Shown piece after piece: positions 36,346 through 46,763 of a DNA stretch of 64,000 nucleotides (position 1 is its first letter; every line of letters begins with the position of its first letter). The stretch comes from Tolumonas osonensis. GTDB taxonomy: Bacteria > Pseudomonadota > Gammaproteobacteria > Enterobacterales > Aeromonadaceae. The translations under genes were made by a program, and so were the position numbers. The stretch lies in contig NZ_JACHGR010000002.1 in NCBI RefSeq assembly GCF_014202415.1, forward strand, positions 358,543-422,542, given 5' to 3'. The notes beneath the pieces are model-generated. The model was not told where the DNA came from. It did not search any database and saw only the letters and a list, made by a program, of their open reading frames with translations.

Positions 36346-36386
36346 TGAAACCGGTTACTGAAACCGATTTCATGGCTTGCTATGCT
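36346..36386 (+). promoter_or_regulatory. tandem AscG/LacI-type operators before GH1
   Basis: TGAAACCGATTTCA (36359-36372) is one base from the symmetric AscG-type site TGAAACCGGTTTCA. An overlapping partial copy, TGAAACCGGTTACT, occupies 36346-36359. A -10-like TATGCT follows at 36381-36386. The set suggests repression by a LacI-family protein encoded elsewhere. Confidence 0.55.
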
Positions 36387-36438
36387 CAGCCCATCAACAT
36401 AGTCATTCTTATCTCTGGTCAACACACAAAAGGGCTAA

Positions 36439-37860
<1,422 letters not shown>

Positions 37861-37878
37861 GAAGTTTATAAGCAATCT

Positions 37879-37906
37879 GAGGCTTTCCTGAGTACAGGAA
37901 AGCCTC
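37879..37906. terminator. stem-loop after GH1
   Basis: GAGGCTTTCCTG and CAGGAAAGCCTC form a perfect 12-bp stem with an AGTA loop 18 bp past the stop codon. No T run follows on the + strand, so it may protect mRNA or terminate weakly. Confidence 0.65.
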
Positions 37907-38052
37907 GATATAGATTGAAATGCGAACTACACATCGATCGCGGCATGATGTCCCTGATATACCGCGGTCGTGATGGTGGAGACTTTGACGCAATCGCCAA
38001 ATCGTGCAGAAAAGTACCATTATGCGGGAAAAAAGCATTCTGACTGACCGCG

Positions 38053-38787
38053 TTAACGCAGTAACGCTTCTGCCGTAAACCGATCGGTGATCAAGACATC
38101 GACATAACCACCTATTAATGCGCCTTTGATCGCCACACTCTTTTCGAGGCTACCCGCCAATGCGACAACACGCGGGCATTTTTTAACCAGTTCGAGCGGC
38201 ATACCGATCACCGGATCTTCTTCTTCAGTTAATACCGGTTCACCATTTTCGTTATAGTAGTGCAGACAGATGTCGCCGACCGCACCGCGCTGAGCCAGTG
38301 TGCCCAGCATTTCCCCATGATAATAGTTGCCTGAACTGCGCAATAATTCAGAAGGTTCCAGCATGCCGATACCGACAATGGCCAGATCAACTTCTTTGAA
38401 TTGATCAACCACGCCCGAGACTTCCTGGGTTGCCATTAAGCGTTTTTTATCATCGATAGAACGCTCAATACTCTGTGACGGAAGTAAAGAAGGTGAACAG
38501 TTCAGCATATTGGCCAGTGAATGCGTTAACAGTGTGGCCTGTACGTTCCCATTCGGACCAACCCCACCCAGCAACTGGATAACTCCCCGGGCTTTCACAT
38601 TCAGTGGATGCATATTATCGACCATGGCCGTGATCGTGCCGCTCCAGGCGGATACACCAACCAGATCATTTGGCCGCAATGATGTTTGCAAGTAATGCGC
38701 AGCCGCTGATCCAATCGCCTGTTTGATCTGGTTCTCGTCCGGATTATCCGGCACATCAACGACAATAGCCTGTGTGATGTTGTAGCG
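38053..38787 (-). pseudogene. SorC-family sugar regulator lacking its DNA-binding domain
   Basis: About 244 codons match the C-terminal sugar-binding domain of SorC/DeoR-type regulators ('LVGVSAWSGTITAMVDNM', 'IQLLGGVG', 'FKEVDLAIVGIGMLEPSELL', 'GAVGDICLHYYNENGEPV', 'RVVALAGSLEKSVAIKGAL', 'VLITDRFTAEALL'). In-frame homology continues to 'RYNITQAIVVD' upstream of the first Met, then meets TAA 38788-38790. The ~50-residue N-terminal HTH is missing, so it cannot bind DNA by itself. Confidence 0.78.
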
Positions 38788-38836
38788 TTACTGGGTTGAC
38801 CCGGTAGTGCTGAATCAAATCTGAACTTCACAGACA

Positions 38837-38863
38837 AAAACCACGTCCAATGGGCGTGGTTTT
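38837..38863. terminator. bidirectional hairpin
   Basis: AAAACCACGTCC and GGGCGTGGTTTT pair fully with one G-U. A- and T-rich flanks let it terminate in both directions, notably the leftward gspG unit. Confidence 0.75.
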
Positions 38864-38882
38864 CAACATGATTCGTACTCCA

Positions 38883-39122
38883 TCAAGCCTTAATGGCATG
38901 AAGTTCGTTTATAAAAAAATAATACTGGTTCCCCACCTTATAAGCGCGAGGAGAGGCAAATCCGTTCAGCTTCCCGGTTTTTAATATAGACTCTTTTAAT
39001 TCCCGGACTGAAATACCAAGAAACCGGGCCGCCTCACGGGACTCAACGATATAATCCTCATGATTTTCGATACTGCTTTTAAATTTATTCAGTAGCCATC
39101 CTTTGGACATTCTGTAAATCAT
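38883..39122 (-). CDS. small helix-turn-helix protein
   Basis: A 79-residue protein from ATG 39122, with GGAG upstream. Residues ~28-62 ('EDYIVESREAARFLGISVRELK') look like an excisionase/AlpA or MerR-like winged helix, followed by 'YKVGNQYYFFINEL'. It begins 16 bp after the gspG stop and is co-transcribed with it. Function is unknown. Confidence 0.6.
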   Translation of the reverse strand: MIYRMSKGWLLNKFKSSIENHEDYIVESREAARFLGISVRELKESILKTGKLNGFASPRAYKVGNQYYFFINELHAIKA

Positions 39123-39138
39123 ACACGTCTCCATGCGA

Positions 39139-39573
39139 TCACCCGGCGGTTTTATCCTGATTCCAGTTACCGATATCGTCCTCAGTACCTGCTTCTCCAT
39201 CCGGCCCCATGGAAAACACGTCCAGCTTGCCATGCTCACCCGGGCTGAGGAGCTGATAATCGTTCTGCCAGGGATCAGCCGGTAACCGTTTGATATATCC
39301 GCCATCTTTATAATTGCGAGGAACCGGATCACTGTCAGGTTTATTCACCAAGGCCTGCATGCCCTGGTCGGTGGTCGGATAACGCGTGTTATCCAGCTTG
39401 TACATATCCAGAGCATTTTCGAGCGCAACAATATCACTCACCGCTTTCTGATGATCAGCCTGCTCTTTATTCCCCATCAGATTAGGTACAACCAGACTGG
39501 CCAGAATGCCAAGAATTACAATAACCACCATAATTTCAAGCAGAGTAAAACCGCGTTGCTGTCTGTTTTTCAT
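39139..39573 (-). CDS. gspG: orphan major pseudopilin, GspG type
   Basis: A 144-residue type II secretion major pseudopilin. The prepilin leader is short: the peptidase site is Gly8|Phe9 in 'RGFTLLEIMVV', with the Glu at +5 (Glu13). The C-terminal calcium-loop region 'SMGPDGEAGTEDDIGNW' is complete. No other gsp genes are nearby, so this is an isolated copy beside a GH3 lipoprotein and a small HTH protein. It might substitute for the main pseudopilin or build a specialised fibre. Confidence 0.9.
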   Translation of the reverse strand: MKNRQQRGFTLLEIMVVIVILGILASLVVPNLMGNKEQADHQKAVSDIVALENALDMYKLDNTRYPTTDQGMQALVNKPDSDPVPRNYKDGGYIKRLPADPWQNDYQLLSPGEHGKLDVFSMGPDGEAGTEDDIGNWNQDKTAG

Positions 39574-39750
39574 GTATTAATGACTTCCTGATTAATAAAA
39601 AGCGGATTTACTGTAATACAAACCCATATCCCAAGCCTTTGCATAAGGGGGCAGATATTTATCATCCGGGTGTAATATTCGTATTTGTGCTAATGATCAC
39701 ATGCCCAGTTATGGATTGAGAACGACATAACGCCGTCCTCATTTTCACTA

Positions 39751-42195
39751 TTACTCGGAAACAGTCACAAAATCAGATGCCGCAACACCACTTGGCAACG
39801 CCAGAGCGCCAGGCGTGGTATTACTCACCACAATCTCTTTACTCACGGTAAAGCTGACTGGCTCTACACCAGAGATATCCGAAGAGTTGCTGATATATGC
39901 CTGATAGGTACCCGGTTCTACGATCCACTGGTTGTTATCTGGATCGAAGCTGGCCAGTAACTTGGCAGGAATATTGAAACTCAGTTTCTCAGATGCTCCC
40001 GCATCAAGTTCGCTGGTTTTATCAAACGCTTTCAGCTCTATGGTTGGTTTTTTCAACTTCACTTCCGGCGCATTAATATAGACCTGAGCCACTTCCTTGC
40101 CTGCGATACTGCCGGTGTTGCTCACCGTTGCTGTCAGCGTAATACTGCCATTAGCGCCTTTATCAAGTGTATTGGCTGAAACTGCAGAATCACTGATGCT
40201 GAACGTGGTGTATGACAATCCATATCCAAAAGGATAAGCGACTGGTTTGTTGAAGGAATTGTAATAACGGTAGCCGACATAGATGTCATCGTTGTAGTAA
40301 TTGGTATCGACTCTGCCGTCACCATTGGTATCAACGCCCGGGAAAGTGCCAGACGAAGGAACATCCACATAGCTGGCCGGGAATGTCTGGGTCAGTTTAC
40401 CGCTTGGATTGGTATCACCGGATAAGATTTCGGCAATCGCATCCCCCGCTTCCTGACCTGGCATATAAGCCAGCAATATGCCGTCGACCTTATCCTGCCA
40501 GGCAGTGGTATCCATGACACCGGCGGTGTTCAGTACCACAATCACTTTTTTGTTCTGATTGTGAAACGCAGTCGACACATTATTAATCAACTCGCTTTCA
40601 GCAGCAGAAAGCAAATAATCACCAGCCGTATTTGTACGATCGACACCTTGTGAGGAATTACGACCAATACTGATCACTGCAACATCATTATTATCAGCAG
40701 CCGTGTTAATTTGTTCTAAGGTCATCTCCGTAGAATCAGGTTCCCGGCAACTGATGATGGTTGATATACCACCAAAATTAGTGGATGTTTTATTTGCTGC
40801 AAAGAAATCGTTATAGAAATTATCAAGCGTTGAATCAATCGCGAACTGGCTGGATAACCCTTTCATAATGTTGATAGTATAAGCGGCATTCACATCGCCA
40901 CTACCGCCACCACCTTTCAGTGTATTCACCGCTGCAATACCAAAAGGCGCGACTTTATCTGAACGGCTGATTGGCAGACTATTGTCCGTATTTTTCAGCA
41001 GCACCATACCTTCTTTGGCGGCTTCTTTTGAAAGGATTGCATGCATATTCAAATCCGGATTATTGTCAGGAATATAATTCTGGTTTGATGGTGTTTTCAA
41101 AACCTGTGTCAGAATACGGACAGTACTTTGTTTAATATCACCAGAACTCAATATTCCGGATGAATACCCCTCTTTCAATGCGGTTAATGCATCGCCAAAA
41201 CCATAAGGTAATCCTCGTCCGCCGGGTTCAATCAAATCATTACCCGATTTAATCATATCGACATAACTGCCATCTCCCGAAAACCAGTCACTCATGACAA
41301 AACCTTCATAGCCCCATTCATTGCGTAATACCGAGGTATTCAGATCTTTCCATTGTCCGGTGTACGTGCTATTCACTTTATTCATAGCCGTCATAACAGC
41401 CCAAGGATGAGCATGTTCGGCGGCATATTCATAGCCACGCAGATAAATTTCACGAATAGCGCGTGGAGAAATAACGTTGTTGACTATATTCCGGGATGTT
41501 TCCCCGTTATTGGCAATAAAGTGTTTAATGGTCGTACCAACGCCTTCCGCTTGGGCACCATTTACTTCCGCTGCCGCCATGACACCTGAAATTAATGGAT
41601 CTTCTGAAAAATATTCAAAATTACGGCCATTTAATGGGTTACGCTGAATATTCATGCCCGGAGCAAGCCAGAAGTCCAAGCCATATTCCTTCACTTCATT
41701 ACCAATTGCTTTTCCGACTTCCTGTACCAGTTCAGGGTTCCATGTTGAACCCAATAGTATGCCGACAGGAAAAGCTGTGCCATAGAAGGTTCCTGATTCA
41801 CCGGAACGTGTTGAGTTGATCCGGACACCCGCAGGCCCATCTGCTAGCTTGGTAGCGGCAATATCGATACCCGTTGCAGCGTTATAGACCCCGTTGATAT
41901 AGCCAACCGTACCCGGTACATCAGATTTAAGATTAACCAAGACATCATAGTTCACACCAAAACCTGCACTGGTGAGAGAATATCCTGGGCCAGCCAGCAT
42001 ATTTAATTGTTCTTCGGTCGTCATTTTGGAGACTAATGACTCCGCCATAGCCTTATAATAAGCATTATCTTTAACCGGTGTTGACGATGTGGATTTATTG
42101 TCATCATTATTACAACCTGATATGGATGCAAATAACACCGCACATACAGCCATCGCTACTACACTTGGCCTTGTATTATTCGGTTTCGTCATCAT
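39751..42195 (-). CDS. GH3 beta-glucosidase, lipoprotein
   Basis: An 814-residue family 3 glycosidase with an N-terminal lipoprotein signal: the lipobox is 'SISGC', Cys28, followed by an Asn/Asp-rich linker. The (beta/alpha)8 domain has the 'GPAGVR' and 'NGETSRNIVNNVISPRAIREIYLRGYE' region and the nucleophile Asp in 'GFVMSDWF' (near residue 304). The C-terminal alpha/beta sandwich and fibronectin-III-like domain end the protein ('FGYGLSYTTF'). It likely releases glucose from oligosaccharides at the cell surface. Confidence 0.88.
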   Translation of the reverse strand: MMTKPNNTRPSVVAMAVCAVLFASISGCNNDDNKSTSSTPVKDNAYYKAMAESLVSKMTTEEQLNMLAGPGYSLTSAGFGVNYDVLVNLKSDVPGTVGYINGVYNAATGIDIAATKLADGPAGVRINSTRSGESGTFYGTAFPVGILLGSTWNPELVQEVGKAIGNEVKEYGLDFWLAPGMNIQRNPLNGRNFEYFSEDPLISGVMAAAEVNGAQAEGVGTTIKHFIANNGETSRNIVNNVISPRAIREIYLRGYEYAAEHAHPWAVMTAMNKVNSTYTGQWKDLNTSVLRNEWGYEGFVMSDWFSGDGSYVDMIKSGNDLIEPGGRGLPYGFGDALTALKEGYSSGILSSGDIKQSTVRILTQVLKTPSNQNYIPDNNPDLNMHAILSKEAAKEGMVLLKNTDNSLPISRSDKVAPFGIAAVNTLKGGGGSGDVNAAYTINIMKGLSSQFAIDSTLDNFYNDFFAANKTSTNFGGISTIISCREPDSTEMTLEQINTAADNNDVAVISIGRNSSQGVDRTNTAGDYLLSAAESELINNVSTAFHNQNKKVIVVLNTAGVMDTTAWQDKVDGILLAYMPGQEAGDAIAEILSGDTNPSGKLTQTFPASYVDVPSSGTFPGVDTNGDGRVDTNYYNDDIYVGYRYYNSFNKPVAYPFGYGLSYTTFSISDSAVSANTLDKGANGSITLTATVSNTGSIAGKEVAQVYINAPEVKLKKPTIELKAFDKTSELDAGASEKLSFNIPAKLLASFDPDNNQWIVEPGTYQAYISNSSDISGVEPVSFTVSKEIVVSNTTPGALALPSGVAASDFVTVSE

Positions 42196-42515
42196 ATATT
42201 ATTCCTTTGAATTTCATATAATTGCGGGCAAACCAATAAATATGCTTTATTGGCCTTTCTGATGGCAGTCCGTAAAAATACGGTATGTGCAAGTTACAGC
42301 AGAATTAAAACTTCGTCTTTTGCATGGCGGTGAATGTTTTTGCCTGCGGGGGATATATGGCGAAACATTGAAGTTCTCACATATTTACACTTTATTACAT
42401 AAAAATATAATGTGACCACCATCACGAAATCCATGCACTATAGATCATTCGCGATATTTAATATGAAAAAGTAGGCATGTTGATTGATAGAGAAAAAAGA
42501 CCCATCTGAGATAAT
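42196..42515. other. 320-bp divergent intergenic region
   Basis: It separates the GH3 and AraC genes. It holds a CRP-like site (42411-42426) and a small CCGTA/TACGG hairpin near 42271-42284. It is AT-rich, and no coding sequence is credible. Confidence 0.7.
42411..42426. promoter_or_regulatory. CRP-like site
   Basis: TGTGACCACCATCACG matches the CRP core TGTGA-N6-TCACA except for the last base. It lies 90 bp before the AraC start and 216 bp before the GH3 start, fitting catabolite control of a beta-glucoside gene pair. Confidence 0.6.
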
Positions 42516-43544
42516 ATGATAAAAAGCATTTCGAATTTAATAATTGCTAAAACAAACAGTGCCTTGTATGACGCGGGACTGAACACATCAGAATTATTGA
42601 AAAAGAGTGGGATTAGCGATTACGAAATTGAAACGCCAGGCGTGAGGCTATCTGAAAATCAGTATTATTCCTTTATCGATCATGGGTCACAATATCTTGA
42701 GACCTGGAGTGAGAAAACGATTGAATTTATTACAAGTCAGAATAGTATCGACTTCTCATATGCATTATTCCCTCAACTGGCCAGTCTTTGCCTGAATGAA
42801 AAATCAGCATATGATGCTCTGCTGGCTTATATAAATCACAGGGTTATCATTGGTAATGTTGAAGAAATTATTGTTTCAGTAAAACCTGATGAAACCAAAA
42901 TAGAAATCATCGACTTTAGCCCTAACAAGATAAATATGTCTTCTCTGATTGGTGTACTGGTTTATTTGTACTCTCTTGTTAAAATGTACCACGCAGATGC
43001 CGAGATAAAAACAGGATTGGCAACCAATAAACATAAAGACTTACTGGTGAGTTTTTTTGGTGGAAACTGTATATTCAATCAGGATAGCAACTACATTATC
43101 GTTAAAAATCAACATCTGTTTAGTAAAAATTCAAATTTCAATCCATTCCTGTATAAATACCAAAAAGCAGAGATCGAACGCGAGACAACATCTTTATTAT
43201 CCAAGAGTTCATTCATGGATATGGTAATTGTCTTAATCGAAAAGGCAATGGCCGCCCGCGATATAGAGACAGAAAACAGCATTCTGGAATATGTCTGTAA
43301 TCACCTCAGAATCAGCCGATGGACGCTTAATCAAAAGCTGAAGTTTGAAGATATGAATTTCTCCCTGCTTTTGAGAAAAGTACGTCTTAAAAAGGCGTGT
43401 GAGATGCTTTCAACAACAAACATGAATATGCAGGAAGTCAGCGATAGTCTGCTTTTTTCTTCCCAGTCTGTCTTTTCCAGGTTCTTCAGCTCAAATATTG
43501 GCGAGTCACCGGTTTCATTCCGGAAAAAACACCGGGGTATATGA
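42516..43544 (+). CDS. AraC-family regulator
   Basis: A 342-residue regulator. The first ~190 residues are an 'arabinose-binding-like' AraC N-domain and the C-terminal ~100 are an HTH_18 (two helix-turn-helices), with 'LRISRWTLNQKLK' and 'SQSVFSRFFSSNIGESPVSFRKKHRG' region at the end. AT-rich and Lys/Ile/Asn-rich compared with its neighbours, suggesting acquisition. Divergent from the GH3 gene, its likely target. Confidence 0.8.
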   Translation: MIKSISNLIIAKTNSALYDAGLNTSELLKKSGISDYEIETPGVRLSENQYYSFIDHGSQYLETWSEKTIEFITSQNSIDFSYALFPQLASLCLNEKSAYDALLAYINHRVIIGNVEEIIVSVKPDETKIEIIDFSPNKINMSSLIGVLVYLYSLVKMYHADAEIKTGLATNKHKDLLVSFFGGNCIFNQDSNYIIVKNQHLFSKNSNFNPFLYKYQKAEIERETTSLLSKSSFMDMVIVLIEKAMAARDIETENSILEYVCNHLRISRWTLNQKLKFEDMNFSLLLRKVRLKKACEMLSTTNMNMQEVSDSLLFSSQSVFSRFFSSNIGESPVSFRKKHRGI

Positions 43545-43545
43545 G

Positions 43546-43570
43546 ATAAGCCCGGCTAAACCGGGCTTAT
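43546..43570. terminator. bidirectional terminator
   Basis: ATAAGCCCGG and CCGGGCTTAT form a 10-bp stem around CTAAA, between the convergent AraC and alcohol dehydrogenase genes. Confidence 0.85.
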
Positions 43571-43580
43571 TGCGCTGAAC

Positions 43581-44738
43581 TTATAATGCCAGCTTCAGGA
43601 TTTCCTTCACATCCGCAGCGGTGATATCTCCATGTTCACCAAGATTCACATGGCCGTGTTCTTCCAGTTTCGCCACCACCGGGTCAATGATGCTGGCATC
43701 CAGGCCATACGCGCTCAGTCGGGTCGGAATACCCATCGTTTCAAAGAACTGACGGGTATTTTCAATCGCCGCCATCACACGGCTATCTTCATCACCCTCG
43801 CGTAAGCCCCACACGCGTTCCGCATATTGCAGTAACTTCGCTTTTTTCTGCTCTTTTTTGTAGAGCCACACCGCTGGCTGTACCACGGCAAGCGTCTGAC
43901 CATGATCCAGACCGTATAAACCGGTGATCTCCTGACCAATCATATGCGTCGCCCAGTCTGCCGGCACACCTGTTGCGATCAGGCCGTTCAGCGCCAGCGT
44001 AGCGGTCCACATCAGGTTGGCGCGAACATCATAATCGGTCGGGTTTTCCAGTGCTTTCGGACCATCTTCCAGCAGATTCAGGAGCAGACCTTCGGCAAAA
44101 CGATCCTGCACCTTTGCATTAACCGGATAAGTGACATATTGTTCAACCACGTGCACAAAGCTGTCGACAACACCATTGCCGGTCTGTTTTGCAGGAAGGC
44201 TATAAGTCGTTTCCGGATCCAGAATCGAGAAGCGAGGCTGAACATGGTCAGAGAAGAAGAACAGCTTGTCTTTGGTTTCAGCTTTTGTGATCACGGCGCC
44301 TTTGTTCATTTCAGAGCCGGTGGCAGCCAATGTCAGCACACAACCCAGCGGTAATGCGCTGGTCACTTTTGCGCCATAGGTCTGAATGATTTCCCAAGGA
44401 TCGCTAGGATAAAGTGCCGCAGCAGCAATGAATTTACTGCCATCGATCACTGAGCCGCCGCCGACAGCCAGAATATAATTGATCTTTTCCTGCTTAATCA
44501 GGTCAACCGCTTTAATCAAGGTTTCATAGTGCGGGTTGGGCTCGATGCCGCCAAACTCGAAATGGGCAATCCCCGCCAGTGCAGCCTGAACCTGCTCAAA
44601 TACACCATTCTTCTTGATGCTGCCACCGCCGTAGGTGATCAGAACACGGGCATCCGCAGGAATTTCATCTTTCAGTTTTGAAATTTGACCCTTACCGAAA
44701 TGTATTTGTGTTGTATTTTTATAGCTAAAATTATCCAT
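43581..44738 (-). CDS. iron-containing alcohol dehydrogenase (YqhD/BDH type)
   Basis: A 385-residue group III alcohol dehydrogenase. The N-terminal domain binds NAD(P)H ('ITYGGGSIKKNGVF', 'AVGGGSVIDGSKFI'). Metal-binding residues appear in 'GNGVVDSFVHVVEQYVTYP' and 'WATHMIGQEITGLYGLDHGQ'. 'DYATGLDHGQT'-type YqhD/butanol dehydrogenases use NADPH to reduce aldehydes, including toxic short-chain and lignocellulose-derived ones. It is monocistronic. Confidence 0.88.
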   Translation of the reverse strand: MDNFSYKNTTQIHFGKGQISKLKDEIPADARVLITYGGGSIKKNGVFEQVQAALAGIAHFEFGGIEPNPHYETLIKAVDLIKQEKINYILAVGGGSVIDGSKFIAAAALYPSDPWEIIQTYGAKVTSALPLGCVLTLAATGSEMNKGAVITKAETKDKLFFFSDHVQPRFSILDPETTYSLPAKQTGNGVVDSFVHVVEQYVTYPVNAKVQDRFAEGLLLNLLEDGPKALENPTDYDVRANLMWTATLALNGLIATGVPADWATHMIGQEITGLYGLDHGQTLAVVQPAVWLYKKEQKKAKLLQYAERVWGLREGDEDSRVMAAIENTRQFFETMGIPTRLSAYGLDASIIDPVVAKLEEHGHVNLGEHGDITAADVKEILKLAL

Positions 44739-45098
44739 TACAAACCATGCCTCTATGATTCTTTATAAAAAGATCGGAATGTGAACACTTCGACGCCCTT
44801 CTTAAATTAATGTTCAGGATTAAAGTTTACAATTCCAGATATGCGAATTATGAATTCTGGAGAATATAACTATTAACGAACCCAATATTTTTATATTCCT
44901 GTGCCGGATAACCTCGCTTATTGACGCCTCAGGCGCAGCTCCTGTTCACCTCCACAGAACAGGGATTCTGATTAAACCCAACACTACTCCATCATTTTAT
45001 GAACCATAATGATAGTAAGCTTCACAGGAAACGCATGTGATGGTTTTCGACCACATCACATGCGTGTTAAATCTGAAAATCCGGGACCTCATAGAGCT
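44739..45098. other. 360-bp divergent region before the antiporter
   Basis: It contains a TCCTGTTC/GAACAGGGA inverted repeat near 44939-44963 and a perfect 12-bp hairpin at 45031-45065. The AT-rich half beside the dehydrogenase shows no recognised site. The leader of the antiporter appears structured; no known riboswitch was recognised. Confidence 0.5.
45031..45065 (+). promoter_or_regulatory. 12-bp perfect inverted repeat in antiporter leader
   Basis: ACGCATGTGATG (45031-45042) and CATCACATGCGT (45054-45065) enclose an 11-base loop, 33 bp upstream of the chosen ATG. It could be an operator or an mRNA hairpin that affects translation. No T run follows. Confidence 0.6.
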
Positions 45099-46760
45099 AT
45101 GTTTGAAAGTTTATTTGTTCAAATCGCTGCAATTCTCGGCCTGGCTGCCATCGGAGGAGGGTTGGCACAACTGTTACGCCAACCACTGATTGTGGCATTT
45201 ATCGCAGTGGGTGTTCTCCTTGGCCCTTCTGCTTTGGGGATGGTCACACGCAGTAGTGAAATTGAATTATTTGCCGGGCTCGGCATTGCCCTGTTGCTCT
45301 TCGTGGTAGGACTAAAACTTGATTTACACATTATCCGGACTGTCGGCCCCGTCGCACTAGCTTCCGGCCTTGGACAAGTTCTGTTTACTTCATTAGTCGG
45401 ATATTTGATCGCCCTGATGCTCGGAATGCCGCATGTCTCTGCTTTGTATGTTGCAGTAGCACTGACATTTTCCAGTACTATCATCATCGTTAAACTGCTA
45501 TCCGACAAGCGTGAAGTCGATTCATTGCACGGTCGGATTGCCGTTGGTTTTCTGATTGTACAGGATATTGTGGTAGTACTCGTGATGATCGGACTAACCG
45601 CTTTTGGGCAGCCGGCAGGCGAAATACACATGAGCTGGGAAATCCTGAGAATTATTTTGAAAGGTGTAGCAATGCTGCTGACGGTAGCCTTGCTCATGCG
45701 TTACGTGTTACCCAGTTTATTGCTTCGTTTGGCACACATGCCGGAACTGTTGATGTTATTCGCGATTGCCTGGGCCATGCTCGGTGCGGTCGGCGGAGAT
45801 ACGCTAGGTTTCAGTAAAGAAGTGGGAGCGTTTCTCGCCGGTGTATCTATTGCGTCAACGCCCTACCGCGAGCAAGTAGCCGCGAGATTAGTCAGCCTTC
45901 GCGATTTTCTACTCCTTTTTTTCTTCATTGAACTAGGCGCAACACTCGATCTGAGTATTTTGGGAGCTCAGATGGGTGCCTCGATTGTTTTCTCATTGTT
46001 TGTACTGATTGGTAACCCACTGATCGTCATGATGATAATGGGCTACATGGGTTATCGTAAGCGTACTGGATTTCTGGCAGGTCTGACTGTCGCTCAGATC
46101 AGCGAATTCTCCCTGATTCTGGCTGCACTGGGTCTGAGTCTGGGACATTTGCAACAGGAAACCGTCGGATTAATTACATTGGTCGGATTAGTCACCATCA
46201 GTGCGTCCACTTACATGATTATCTATTCCCATTCCATTTATGAACGTATTGCGCCATGGCTTTCGATATTTGAACGCAAAGTACCTCATCGCGAGCTGGA
46301 CAGCTCGCTGGATAATGAAGATCAGATAGATATTTTAGTGATCGGTCTGGGGCGATATGGCGCTGCTCTGGCTGAAAACCTACGCGCGCGGGGCTGCAGA
46401 CTCCTGGCAGTAGATTTCGATCCGACTACAGTACAAAAACATATCGGCGACGGTTTCAAAGTGCATTATGGCGATGCAGAAGATCCTGAGTTCGTGGCAA
46501 CCCTGCCATTACAACATGTGCGTTGGGTTGTCAGCACAATACGCGATCCGGGCATCAACCGTGTACTACTTCATGGGTTACAACAGAAAAACTATCCCGG
46601 CAAGGTTGCGATTGCCAGTTCTGGTTACCGGGATGCAGCTCAGTTCCGGCAAATTGGGGTGGATCTAGTATTGATTCCTTATGCTGATGCAGCAAAAGAA
46701 GCAGCAGATCGTCTGATGGAAGGCCGTTTTAACAGTAGTGTTGACCAAACAGGAGCGTAA
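45099..46760 (+). CDS. CPA2 cation/proton antiporter, Kef/YbaL type
   Basis: A 553-residue protein: about 12 TM helices of the Na_H_Exchanger (CPA2) family, with 'FSSTIIIVKLLSDKREVDSLHGRIAVG' region, followed by a cytosolic TrkA-N/RCK domain ('ILVIGLGRYGAALAENL', residues ~414-430). It exports K+ (or another cation) in exchange for protons. ATG 45099 begins the family N-terminus; upstream in-frame ATG 45009 would add 30 non-family residues through the hairpin. A universal stress protein gene starts 3 bp after the stop. Confidence 0.85.
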   Translation: MFESLFVQIAAILGLAAIGGGLAQLLRQPLIVAFIAVGVLLGPSALGMVTRSSEIELFAGLGIALLLFVVGLKLDLHIIRTVGPVALASGLGQVLFTSLVGYLIALMLGMPHVSALYVAVALTFSSTIIIVKLLSDKREVDSLHGRIAVGFLIVQDIVVVLVMIGLTAFGQPAGEIHMSWEILRIILKGVAMLLTVALLMRYVLPSLLLRLAHMPELLMLFAIAWAMLGAVGGDTLGFSKEVGAFLAGVSIASTPYREQVAARLVSLRDFLLLFFFIELGATLDLSILGAQMGASIVFSLFVLIGNPLIVMMIMGYMGYRKRTGFLAGLTVAQISEFSLILAALGLSLGHLQQETVGLITLVGLVTISASTYMIIYSHSIYERIAPWLSIFERKVPHRELDSSLDNEDQIDILVIGLGRYGAALAENLRARGCRLLAVDFDPTTVQKHIGDGFKVHYGDAEDPEFVATLPLQHVRWVVSTIRDPGINRVLLHGLQQKNYPGKVAIASSGYRDAAQFRQIGVDLVLIPYADAAKEAADRLMEGRFNSSVDQTGA

Positions 46761-46763
46761 TTA

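Noticed and set aside
38788..38836. Insertion-sequence scar at the SorC break
   Set aside because: The sequence is suggestive but has no recognisable terminal repeat or target duplication.
44881..45098. Riboswitch in the antiporter leader
   Set aside because: Hairpins are real, but I could not match M-box, yybP-ykoY, guanidine or other known consensus elements.
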